Source of the DNA: Fomes fomentarius | Lineage: Eukaryota; Basidiomycota; Agaricomycetes; Polyporales; Polyporaceae | Length of the DNA stretch: 64,000 nt | Direction: 5' to 3' | Assembly (NCBI GenBank): GCA_022606135.1 | Contig: JABYQN010000009.1 | Span: forward strand, 707,001 to 771,000 | Part shown: positions 33,845-44,760 of the stretch, one piece after another | How the letters are laid out: each line of letters begins with the position of its first letter | Numbering within the stretch: position 1 is the first letter of the stretch | The notes under the pieces: model-generated | The model's database searches: none | Seen by the model: the letters and a program-made list of their open reading frames with translations, nothing else | Told to the model about the DNA's origin: nothing | Made by a program: the position numbers and the translations under genes

Positions 33845-35469
33845 GCAGCGCAAGCTCGGAAAGGAGAGCATCGGCGTGATCGTGCTGATGACGTTCGTAG
33901 CGCTTGATGCTTAGCACTTCATGCAGTGACCCCACTTTGCTTTGTTCTTCATATGGTTTTCATGTGGTGGTTCGCTCCGGTCTCGAGAAGACATGGAGAG
34001 CCGCGCGCTCGCGTCTGCCATGCGGTTGGCTTGACAAACATGGTCAGGAGGGTCTCCCAAACCACGCTTCTATCTTTGCTGTTGTGACCCTGACTTCTGC
34101 TTCTCGACGGCGTGGTGATATCAGTAGATCCTTGTATCAAAACATGTACGATACTGCACAGGCTGCTATGCTACCGTACCCGATTGCTGTGTCCTGTATT
34201 TGTTATGCTACCGTATGTTGTACTAACCTACGTTTCCCTCACGGGGCATCGCGCCCATCGTGATCATCGCACTTGGCCTACTTACGTTGCCTACACTTGG
34301 TGTGTACTACTAGGTAGTGCCAAGTTGCCGGGGCCTAAAAATATTGCGCTCTGGCCCCGTTGACGTGTACGAATGTCGTCGGTAACTCCGCCGAACAGAC
34401 CACCTCGTCACAAAGGTGTCCCTAGCGACCGGTATCGGCATCTCGAGACTCCAACAGGGCAGACCCCGCAGACTATGCGCGCGCTGAGGTGACTAACTCT
34501 GGATCAAGACACCCCAGCAACCGACAGGCCAGGCCGCGGGGTTAAAGTTGCAAAGTCGCTCAACACTTCTCCCGTCAAATGGTGGACCCACTAGACCACA
34601 CAGGCATCTTGATCATGGCCGCGGCACGGCGCGCGATCGAGGCGACATCCAAAATGACGGATCAGTTCGTTTCGTGTTGTGGCGCGTCTCGGTCTCTCAA
34701 CTTTCAAGCCACCGCCACTCCCTCGCAAGCGTGCCCCCCCTCCTGGTAGCGGCGCAGCAGGTCGAGCATCTACATAATCCCAGAGTCTAGATCTAGAGAA
34801 GACGAGGTCAGGCAAGTTCGGAGGCATCCTAGCGTCCTCTCGTTTTTCGTGAGCGCTACCAGGTCCTACTCGGCGGGTTTCGGTATGCGTTCCGCCGCGA
34901 GGCTCGACTTGGACAACTTCCTACGCGCTAGTTCAGGAATGGCAGTCAGGTTGGCCGCTGCACCAATCGATCTATGCAGTGTCCTCAAATTGGAAAACGT
35001 CATGACGGGACGGATGAAACGAGGATCCATACGCGCGGCCTTGAGGCCTGGCTGGGGCCACCCCACACCGGTGCTCGAGCTGTGCATCTCTACTCTAGAG
35101 AACTGCAGCGGCGAGGGCGTCCCACAGGAATATCCGGTTACACACTGGTTCTATGTTCGGCTGCCTAGGATGCTGCCTCATGAATCACACGTGTGCCCCT
35201 CGGCGGTGCTCCCGTAGACGAGATTGGATAGCTGACTACTTGGGTCACTTCGGTCGGGGACAGTGCGCGGAGATGGCGTTGGGCTACTCGTCTACGATCG
35301 GTGGGTCTCTGGGCGAAGGTAAAGTCACTTCTGATGTTCTATAGTGAAGAGAGTTCTGGCTCCTCAGACTGGACGTACACGGGCGCTTCAAGTCGGAGTT
35401 GCCACAGGAGCCTGAGGCTGGAAAGATTTGTACGGGTCTTTGCCAAAGTCGCTGGAGGTCAGAACACCG
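33845..35469. other. Gene-poor spacer, nothing recognised
   Basis: Short open frames on both strands (for example 33904-34263 +, 34849-35217 +) show no family resemblance and do not splice together sensibly. Some stretches look like they could be old coding sequence on the minus strand near 34860-35090. A small G/C hairpin (ggggcc, ggcccc) flanks 34328-34360. Confidence 0.35.
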
Positions 35470-35479
35470 CCCGAGAGTT

Positions 35480-36555
35480 TAAGCCTTGTTCGCGAATTCG
35501 ACATGGAACCCGAGCCCGACCCGTCTGATATGATTCTGAAGTCGTCCGTCGACGGCGCGCGCCGTCGACCTGATCGCCTTCTGCCGTGAATACGTAAATC
35601 CCGGACCCCTGTTCTTGAAGCTCGTCATCGTCGGCAATCGTCTCCGCGGCCCGTAGTAGATGTTCATGATAGTCAGGTAAGTCATGATCGAAATTGAAGG
35701 GAAGTCAGCCGTGCACAGATGTGCAGCGACCGGTGCAGTGGTGTGAATCCGACCCAATACGAACAGGTGCCACCGAAGGCATCGAAGAGTGCCACTCCGG
35801 ATGATCGTATGAGTGTGTTGTATGCAAAGGATGACTCTGGCGCGCTGTACACCCACGCTTGCATGACAGTCCAGGGACGACGACCCAGGTCCTGATACAT
35901 AATTGGCGCCAGATTTCTCCGACCGACGGAACAAAAGAAGCGCGGAATCCGTGTACGGAATGGCCGGCCTGTAGAGCGAGGGCGCAAACCTTGGAGGCGT
36001 CCTTGCCTCGCGCTGCGTTCCGGACTCGCTGGGCAATCATCACGTCCGAGGGTGTGAAAGAGGGAAGATCCGCAGTGAGCAGAAAGTCTGCGGTGACATT
36101 ACCCCATCTGTTAAATGCCCACACGCAGGGGATTAGCATCAACGCAGCGAGCGCTGCTGCAGCGGCGACCCGGGAACGGATAGGTTTACCTATGCTGCGA
36201 CGTATTCGCTTCCGGCGGCCTTGGCCCGTGCGCACTCGGGTACACACAAACGTCCACCCAGTCTTATTAGCTTCGCACTTCGCCCGTGTAGAAGAGGCCA
36301 CTGCAGAGGCGCTTTCTATGCGGGAAGCACGGGTGGCGGTACCGATCCCGTCTGTCAGACAATTGAGGGTGCAGCACAAGATCGTTGAACGCCACTGGGA
36401 CGTGTCGGCTGAGGTTTCGTAGCGAGAGACTCGGAAGGTAGGAAGGATATCGTGGGACTCATAGAGACATCGCCTAAATCGGGATATTTATCAAGCGCCT
36501 TGCCAGCCAATCTCCTCTGTTGCGGCACAGCTCCTTCCACCTCACCCGCCACCAT
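35480..36555 (-). CDS. Doubtful multi-exon gene with a membrane segment
   Basis: Several protein-like blocks follow each other on the minus strand. A first block starts at ATG 36555 (MVAGEVEGAVPQQRRLAGKA). The second, about 35900-36330, has a basic run and one hydrophobic helix, VAAAAALAALMLIPCVWAFN, then DFLLTADLPSFTPSDVMIAQ. The third, about 35690-35910, reads RPWTVMQAWVYSAPESSFAY and YWVGFTPLHRSLHI. The fourth, about 35480-35680, reads EHLLRAAETIADDDELQEQG. The frames differ between blocks, so introns or lesions must lie between them. I could not fix the joins, and no family is recognised. It may be a lineage-specific single-pass membrane protein or a decayed gene. Confidence 0.3.
35548..35569. 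repeat. Perfect 22-base G+C-rich palindrome
   Basis: The 22 bases read identically on both strands: arms gtcgacggcgc and gcgccgtcgac meet with no spacer. No loop, so it is a cruciform-type or dimeric binding-site structure rather than an RNA hairpin. It lies inside the doubtful minus-strand gene. Confidence 0.9.
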
Positions 36556-37486
36556 CTGAATATTTCCTTGACCTTTGTCTTCTACACCTCGTTAGCCTTC
36601 TGCTGCCTCCATTCCAATCTTTGTTTCTTGTGCTCGGTACTTGCACGCCCATCTGAAGGCAGTTCATACAATGCTTGTCATCTGTCGTGCCAAATTGCAA
36701 GGGAAATCCCCGAGCCTAGGCTAGCTCATCTGTAGACATCTGCTCACTCGTAGCTGCAGCCCCCTATGGTACTCGTACTCTGTGTGCTGTGTAGCTGTGC
36801 CACTGCCTCTCCGCGGACATGGATCATACTTGGTATTGCAACCGAGGGATCCTGCGTTGGTGGCACAATTTTTGCCTGTAATCATGATGGGGATTTCTGC
36901 TGTCGATGGCCGAATTTCTTGAGTCTTTGCGCCTTCGTCCCACTACTAGAACGCAGCCGGCTGCCGCCCCTCCGACATCTTCGCACGCCGATGCAGAAGC
37001 GTGTTGCTAAGTCTGACTTGCCTGCTGGACCCTGCGCGAGAATCGATGGGCGAACAGTTTCTTCACGTTTCGTTGCTTGTCCGCAGCCCGATCTGCAGCT
37101 CTCTACACGGGAGATTGCGTCGAGTCAGGCGGAATGCCAGTTGACGCTCTGTTCCTTGGCTGCAAAAATTAGGTGTTAGTATTAGTCGCCGAACAGTGCC
37201 CCGACGATTGCCGTAATCCAACGCACAAACATGACGCTATATGCAAAGCAGGAATACATATATCTTGCACTATCATGTCCTACCGAATCCTCTTCCTCGT
37301 ACACCCTTCTCCGACGTCCAGCACTGCTTGCCACCACCAAGCCACCTCCCCGTGGCACTCTACTACAGCCCCCTTGACGTTTCCGTTTCTTAAAAGGGGA
37401 GGGCATCTGCGACGCACCACCCATCCGTTCGAGACACAACCATCCCTGCCGACCACTCTTCGCGGTTCGCGTTCGCTTCTTCTATC
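36556..37486. other. Spacer upstream of zinc-finger paralogue 2
   Basis: No recognised gene. Frames such as 36766-37179 (+) are open but Cys/Leu-rich and not family-like. The last 250 bases (about 37270-37480) are rich in C and T with short CCACC runs and probably form the promoter of paralogue 2; a TATA-like cttaaaagg is at about 37389. Confidence 0.4.
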
Positions 37487-38614
37487 ATGCAATCGTCCTC
37501 AGCTGTGTCACCGTCGTCCGCCAGTCATCACGACTTCACCACAAGTGGTCGACAGGTGTCTATCTACAAGTACGCGTATGCTCTAGCTTCCACACTATTT
37601 CTGTGCCTCATTCAACATCCTCTCCCGTTGCCTTGCTCTAGTTCGTCGTCATCCTATGGACATGGTGATCTGTGCGTACTCTACGAACCCCCTTGGAAGG
37701 CCGCTAGCTCAACATCGCCTCTTCACATATAGAAACCCTTCCCATTCCTCAGCTATTGCGCAGCAGTCGTACCATCCCACTCACTATCCTGGATACGGGA
37801 ACAGCTCGTAAGTAGCAGTCGAGTCCAGTCATCAGTCCCGAAAGTTTGACGTGTGCTTCGAAGCGCGTCATCTGCGTACAGCACCCACGGTGCCACCGAC
37901 CGCGCCAATGGTTGGCCCTCGTCCGCCCCGTGAGTATCATCCCGTCTCGCCGTGTCCAGTCACTCACCAACTCGGCTCAGTGACCACGCTCTTGCTCGCA
38001 CTCCTAGCTATGGACACGTGGGCTCCCAGTCTTACGGCCTCTCGGGCATGCACAGCCAATCTGGGCACTCTCGCTCTAGTGCTTACTATCCGAAGTTGGA
38101 GGATACGAACTACGACTCTCAGAGGCCTCTGTCGTCCACGTGCTATGGGAGCATGCCACCGAGCCCTGACCGCTACCGCGTCTCGCCTACCAGCATGGCT
38201 CCGCCTAGCTACACCTCCGGCTACTCTTCTTACGGCCTGCCAGCTAGTCACCTTCACCCCGTACCGACGACCTCTGGCAGCGAGGTGCGCTGTGAATGGG
38301 AAAGGAGGCCCTGCATGGTCCCCCTGGAGGACTCGTCTCCAGCTGGCATCGCCCGGCATCTCCGACAGTACCACGACGTTCCTGTCACCGACAACCGCAC
38401 TCGCGGAGTGTGCCTATGGGGCGGGCGCTGCAACAAAGACATGTTTCCGTCCAGCTTCGGGAAGCACATCGCCGAGTGCCACCTGAGGAACATGACGAAA
38501 CAGTGCCCGCACTGCGGGGCGGACTTTGCGCGGGCAGACACCCTTTCCCGGCACATCAAGGCGTTCTGCCCCAACACGACCACGCATGCTGGACACTCGT
38601 ACTCGAGCTCCTGA
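37487..38614 (+). CDS. Zinc-finger protein, paralogue 2 of a three-member family
   Basis: Four exons, 37487-37569, 37733-37807, 37882-37929 and 37981-38614, sum to 840 bases (279 residues) with matching phases, which supports the model. The N-terminal two thirds are Ser/Tyr/His/Pro-rich (HYPGYGNSS, SYGHVGSQSYGLSGMHSQSG), typical of a disordered activation region. Finger 1 is RCEWERRPC then HLRQYH. Finger 2 is VCLWGGRC then KHIAECH. The link LRNMTKQ leads to finger 3, CPHC, FARADTLSRHIKAFC. Fingers 1 and 2 carry a Trp two residues after the first Cys. Finger 3 is C2HC. The order, spacing and KHIA-x-CHL-x-x-M link are shared with the other two copies. Probably a transcription regulator; target genes unknown. 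Confidence 0.85.
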
Positions 38615-41600
38615 AGCTAGGCCTGGGGCTCGCTTGCAGCTCGGCGGTCGGTGACTGGCTAGTCGCTGCTACGTCTCTCAGCTGGATCTCGTTGCTGTGG
38701 GTCTTCTGCGGCGGCTTGGCGGTACGTGTCATGACTGGCTTCTTGTGTATATACCCTTCTTGCTCTCTGTGAGACTCCGTCCTCCCTATGCTTTCCCCTC
38801 TTTTCCGTTACTCTACGCGCTCCATGCTCCACGATGCCACCCACGTCGGCCCCAGGTGCTCTCATATTGCTCCCGCTTTCCTGCTCATAGTATTTATTGG
38901 TACACTCCCTCCTCCCCTCGATCGTTGAAACGAATGGTGGGATCCGGGATGAGCGACTTCCGTTGCTGATCCGGGGACTCCCTCACCAGTGTTCTATAGG
39001 TGCCTGCCCTCGACGCTTGTTCTCTGATATAGGCCTTGCGTGGATGGGTGGGCATGTCAAGTAGTAATCCGCTTTACAGCATGTAACTAGTTACTAAAGT
39101 CGCCACGTCACCGTTGTATAATGTAGTCAAATGCATCATCTCGTTACGGAAATCGTTAGTCTGAAACCGAATCCGTGCTCAGGTCCCGCATCATGCTCCC
39201 TTCCTGTCAGTGCGACCGTTATTAGTAATCGGACCGTTGCCTGCGTCGTTGACGGCGCATTCTCGTATGAATCGCATCCATGGCGGCCACAGCTCCCCTC
39301 CGCGCCCCGCGGTGTCATCGTTGGTTATTCCAACCGTTACTTACGGAAATATCTGGCATGGGGGGTGGCACGTACCTGTTACCCAAAGATCGGGAAATCA
39401 TCAAAGCAATGCTGGGCGCGCGACGTTGCCACCAAGGTTTGGTCGAAACCACGCGCATTTTGAAATGAAAGACGATGGGTTCTTCTGTCGGCGCGGAATC
39501 CGGATGGTGTATTCGCTGCACCGAATATCATCTCGCTGAGGTACAACTCGCTTATACGTAACATGGGCGCAGATGGTTCGCGTAAGTAGAGTCGCATCAG
39601 CGTTTACCCTTGCGCCAGTTGGCGCCTATACATAACAATCTCTCGATTGCCACGTTGCCGAATGGGCCCTTCCGCCGCTGTGCTCGTCTTCTTCACCGCA
39701 ACTGGGGTTGTTGTAACCACTCGATATGACCCACGATATCCATACTTAAGAACGCAAATTCTGCACATACGACGGCGTATATCTGGAAGGAGCCGCCGGC
39801 TAGGCCAAGTCTTGGGGTTCACTGGCGGTGCCACTACGTCTCCCACTATCCGGTAAACTCGACCGGAACAAGCCAAACTGCAAGGATTGGACTCAGCCTC
39901 GATGTCATTCACTCGGAGCAGTGGTCCAAGGCCGCGAAGGCTACAAGAGCTGGGTACATGCCCTGTCAAGATCCGGCCGCCGGCGGTCCATCCCGCGATC
40001 TCTGGGAGCTCGAGGTAATCATCATCCAGGATATCCCCCGGCCAGCGGAGGAATTGAACGTGATTAGCATTGTTCTCTTTGGATTGAACGCTGTTACGAA
40101 TTTGACATGTCGCCCTGACAGGATTCTTGGACGCTGGCGCGGGGGAGACAGCGAAAGAGTCCGTAGGCATCACGCTGAACGGAATGCCCGACTTGCAATG
40201 CAGCTATCGATTGTCTCAGGACGACGTACGCACGTACGCACGGACCCTTAGCTGCGGACGCCTTCTGCGTTGGAGCAACCACCGACAAAGCGTCACCCCC
40301 AATCAGGTCAGCGTCGCATTCCGAATTCGCGCGACATCTTGTGGTTCGACACAGCGCGCCCGTGCCACCTGCACATCGACTTCCTATTTAGCGACAACGT
40401 CGGTGTTCATGCGGCACACCATTGGATTGACGTCGTCAGAAAACGCCTCTTCTTCATCGATGACTTCACCGGGGTGCCTCTCCCGACGATACATCTGTGC
40501 CAAGGGAGATGTCGTGATACCCTACCATGGTGTGCATATGGCCATGCGACACGACAACACCGGTTCGTCGAAGCGTTGGGGTGTCGTGTCGCATGTGTTC
40601 TCACCGTACGTACGCTCTCTCTTTCATCTCTGCGCACAACGAAACTGGTCAATGTCGGATGTCATGGGTCAGCTGATTTATCAACTGTCGCCGCATGTTG
40701 CTGCATCTCTCCAATCGTATCCAATCATATCCGTCGTGCCCTGTCTGGTAAAAGTCATCTTGCTATTGGTGGGGCGAGGTGAGCACCCTGTGCATTGCAG
40801 CAGTCTCTCCCAGGCCAAGCACTGCGGAAGGGACATGAGTAGGCGTTGCATGCCGTAACTCGGTTCAACGGCTACGAGCTCGCGTTCGCCGTCAGGAATG
40901 GAGGGGCAGGCAGTGGCAAGCAAAGGTACGAGGCTCTCATTCCCGCCCGTTTCCGCGAGGAAGGGCGACTGGACGTAGATCGGACCGGCGTGTGTGCCAG
41001 TGGGTGTGCGAAGTTGGGAATATGTGCCCTGCTCTCCAGGTCAACAATAGTGTGTGGCCAATGAAACCGGCCCCGTCTTGTCTCCATACCGCTATCGATG
41101 TCGATGTCATATTTCGGTCTCTTTCCCACCGCGGCTCCGCGAAGAGCCCTCATGCCAATGCCGATGCCGCCCCAAGTCTTCTAATGAGGCGGGCTCGCTC
41201 CCGTGGCCGCGACTTCGACTCCTCGAAATCTCAGTACGGCAGCGAAGTGTCTCGTACTTGGCATGGTCACCCGGGTGCTCTTTGCGAGCCCCTTGCCCAT
41301 GTATCAGCTCGGGACGATCAGCGTATTTACACAATGCAGGCCTTAGCAGTGAGAATGGGCGTTGCAACTTTGTATAATGAGGGCGCCTTTGCCTCAAGCG
41401 CGTAAAGAATATCCGGATATCTGGATATCGATGCTGTGTGTAGTGAACTCCGATCTCGCCCCAGGCACTTGCCGCATGTCCAGGATCCGTTCATATTCGC
41501 TGGACGCTACTAGCTTCGTATGCGTAACCAGGCGGTGAAGTTCTTCTGGATAGCGCACTGACTGCTGGTGTTTGGAGCCAAGTTGACGTCCGAGTCATCG

Positions 41601-42464
41601 CAGCTGACACCCGCTGACCAGCGTTCTTCACCTCTTGATCGTCCTTGGGTATGTGATGGGGGTCTATTTTCAGTGTAGCCAGATATTGCGGCAGTGTGTC
41701 GGGCGATACGAAACCTTGAACTATATAGTCTTTAAGTAGTACAGTGTTGAAGGCCAGAGTCTCCGACATCGTTCGACACTGTTCTCCTATCCTCCAAGAG
41801 CCCTGGCATATCTTTGTGCAGCTCAATCAGCGCATCTCATGGATGTCTTGCCGATGCAAGCTTGTCCCCTCGACCGGATTGAAAATCATGGGTGCTATCC
41901 CTCTTCATCTGGCACCACACCATACGGCGCTATTACTAGCAGGGTTACAGGGAACACGCCATACGCCGGAGCACATCCTGGTGGACTCGAAGCACTTTCC
42001 ACCCCTCAAGAAACTTTAGGGTGGTCACCTGTCGAATGCACCCCAAACTCGACAAGCTTGCAGCATGCACGTATGCACGAGGGGCGCATCCCTTCCAACC
42101 CTTATGCACATGACAGCCAGGAGTCTATTGAGTCGAGACTGTGCGTACATAAAAGTACCTAGATTCAGTTGCCGCTCTCAGCACTCACCTCACCTCCCCC
42201 CACCCCAGCCCAATTTTCTCCCGCCTCACCCACTCCCTCCTATCTCCCCACCCTTCCACACTGGCCAAGTCGAAAGAACCCAAGCTACCGCTCAACCACT
42301 GCGCGTTTTCCGAGTCGATAGCCGAGGCATCCCTCGCTCACCACAAAGGACAGAACAATCTGTACTTTGGCATCCCCATCTTCTGCCCGATTGGAAACGT
42401 AGAGCCCGGGATTGGGACATACTGTGAAGGCAGTGATTATTCTCCCTACCCCAACTGCGCCGTA
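38615..42464. other. 3.8 kb gene-poor stretch between zinc-finger paralogues 2 and 3
   Basis: No gene recognised. The stretch 40250-40560 (+) has two overlapping open frames, one reading LFSDNVGVHAAHHWIDVVRK; neither resembles a known family. Frames at 39604-40173 (-) and 40992-41405 (+) are similar. The stretch 42190-42270 is strongly pyrimidine-rich and adjoins a frame that is open without an ATG directly into paralogue 3 (about 42230-42464, including NNLYFGIPIFCPIGNVEPG), so this last part may be an upstream exon of paralogue 3. Confidence 0.35.
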
Positions 42465-42863
42465 ATGCAGAGCGACCTGCACATGGACAACTTGCACCAA
42501 TTCTGCCCCACCCCTCCCACCCCCTTCCATCACGACATCATCCCGACTACTGGCACTCCAGTACGTTGTCAATGGGATGGTTGTGCCATCGAGCTTGATG
42601 ACATAACCCACGGTGGACTACGTCGCCACTTTCGGGACCGCCATTACCAAGCTCGTGGGACGTTAACACACTGCGTCTGGGAGCAGAACTGCCGTAGCGA
42701 ACGAATGTTGTTCGAGAACATCCCGAAACACATCGCGGAATGTCATCTCAAGTCGATGAAGCAGGAGTGTCCGGGATGCCACGGAGTATTTGCGCGCAAG
42801 GACACCTTGAAGCGTCACATCACGTCTGGCTGCCCTTCCGGGTACCAGGGACCAGTTCAATAA
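42465..42863 (+). CDS. Zinc-finger protein, paralogue 3 of a three-member family
   Basis: The first in-frame ATG gives 132 residues (MQSDLHMDNLHQFCPTPPTP), but the frame stays open upstream to about 42230. The real protein may therefore be longer through a spliced 5' exon, as in the other two copies. Finger 1 is RCQWDGC then HFRDRH (C-x4-C, H-x4-H). Finger 2 is HCVWEQNC then KHIAECH. The link LKSMKQE leads to finger 3, CPGC, FARKDTLKRHITSGC (C-x2-C, H-x4-C). It lacks the long Ser/Tyr-rich N-terminal region seen in paralogues 1 and 2 unless this lies in missing exons. Same strand as both relatives. Confidence 0.75.
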   Translation: MQSDLHMDNLHQFCPTPPTPFHHDIIPTTGTPVRCQWDGCAIELDDITHGGLRRHFRDRHYQARGTLTHCVWEQNCRSERMLFENIPKHIAECHLKSMKQECPGCHGVFARKDTLKRHITSGCPSGYQGPVQ

Positions 42864-44089
42864 GGCACTTCCACTGCGATGGTATGCCCCTCCAAGTTAC
42901 TCGTCCTTCGCATTCACTCAGTTGACGTTACATGACAGTTGTCGCATTTGGCTCCGACTAGAAGGCATCATGTAAACAAGGGATGCGTTTCCTGGACTGC
43001 GGTTGGAAGTACGGGCGTTGGATAATACCAGGTTTGAAATTCGTTAGGTGTCTATCGCATCGCCATCATCACATCGGACATCAGTTTCTCAAGAATTGTA
43101 TACGGGCCTTGCTACATACATCTCGGCTCTTCATGGGTTTGGACGATTGCGAATGGAGGTCCTCGGCAATGATACCATATTTTGGCCAGAGACTGCACTG
43201 GCGAGTCAGGTTCTAGACACCATGTTCGCAGAGCGATAAACATGCTGTTCAACCACACGCCATGTTGTTACGTCTTCCTGACCCGGAGATTCATAAGGAA
43301 CCCGAAACATGGCATACAATCTCGGGTACCAACCGCCCTATCACCCACCAATCGAACTAGCGGAACCTATGCGCCGCAAGGGATATGGGCTTACCCTTTC
43401 CCGTAACCTCGACTCGAGGTGGAGTTTCTGAGGGCACGCGCAAGCCTTCAGGCCGGGAAGAGGAACTTTAACACGAGCAGCTATCCAACCTCGGACCCGA
43501 TCAGCGGTCAATGAAGTCCACGATGCGTCGAATAGGCCATTGGTCGGCGTCAAATTCCATGAGAATAGTTCAACTATGTCGGCATGCGGACTCACGTACT
43601 AGTGACGTATACCCCTGAGGAAGGAACTCTGGGATAGACGAGCAAAGAAATCCAAGTTCTTCTAGGCGCTGTGTACCCGCGACACCAGAACATTCAGCCC
43701 TAGACCTGCCTCCCTGTTCGTGGGACAATGACCGGAAGATCCTGCGGAGTTGCAGGACTCGCATAGCGCGATAACCATACCGTGTGGAAAGTATGGGCGA
43801 CCCATGCCACCACATTCCATCACAATTGTCTTGAATACGATCAATCTAGAAAGAATTTCAAGTTGAAGGCACAACTACTTACTTGATGGACGCTTGAGAG
43901 CTGGCCGTACTGTGGCCCCGGGTCCGGTTTCCGCAACCCTACTACTGGCACATGAAAATGGATAGAGCATATCATATGCATATATGATCTATCAGCAGCA
44001 CCAACAAATTTTCTTTAAATCGATTGGGAGACATAGAACGTTGCATGTCTTCGTTCCAGAAAGACTGACGGTCAACATCGTTAGGTGGT
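42864..44089. other. Spacer, nothing recognised
   Basis: Short open frames on both strands (for example 43048-43239 +, 43570-43815 -) lack family signals. A/T-rich sequence with gatc/atatgc motifs lies at 43960-44040, just before the LINE fragment. Further element debris is likely but not identifiable by eye. Confidence 0.35.
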
Positions 44090-44760
44090 TATTCTACCGA
44101 TATGTCGGCTGAAACATCCTGGCAAAGATACGCCATCTATTCCACAGACAACTCGAGCAGCTCAAGAAAGCCCACCCAAAACTCCGTCTCACCCTGCGCT
44201 GGGTGCCGAGGCATGACGACGTCCCAGGGAACGAAGCAGCGGATGTCGCAGCTAAGGAGGCCGCGGGTGGCCGCTCCTCCTCGCCTCAACAGCCGCTTCG
44301 ACGCCCCCTCCACATGAGCGCCTCGCGTGCGCGCCAGAACTATGCCAGGGAACTGGGGACGCGGGCCGATGCGGGCTGGAAGGCCTCCCCAAGGAGTGTG
44401 CGGCTAGCGGATACTGACTGTAGACTGCTATCTCGTAAATACGATGAGTTTGTAACGTCCCTCCCACGCAGACACGCTAACCTCCTTACCCAGCTCCGCA
44501 CGGGCCATGTTCCACTTCAAAGCATCTCGCGCGCATCGGCACCACTACCTCCTCGTCTGTCCAACGTTCGTCACGAACCGCGCGATGCACTACTCACCGC
44601 TGGGCTTCTCTGGGCGGCGACTCAAGGTCCTCCTCAACTCCGCCAAGGCCGTGCGCCCCCTCCTCAACTATATAAATTCCACAGCATGATTCCGACAAGT
44701 CTTCGGGGCTCTGACCGCCCCGGACTGCGATGGCGACGACTGATTCCTCCAGCGGCATGA
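44090..44760 (+). mobile_element. Broken non-LTR retrotransposon fragment (RNase H and 3' end)
   Basis: Translation gives the RNase H C-terminal block of a LINE polyprotein: KKAHPKLRLTLRWVPRHDDV then PGNEAADVAAKEAA, matching the H-D-x-x-x-G-N-E-x-A-D motif. It continues with LLSRKYDEFVTSLPRRHANL and LRTGHVPL. A frame change near 44515 leads to HHYLLVCPTFVTNRAMHY and LLNYINSTA, the usual end of such polyproteins. The Cys-rich piece normally found between these blocks (C-x2-C) is partly lost. There is no reverse transcriptase, no poly-A tail that I can see, and stops interrupt the frames. This is an inactive relic. Confidence 0.8.
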
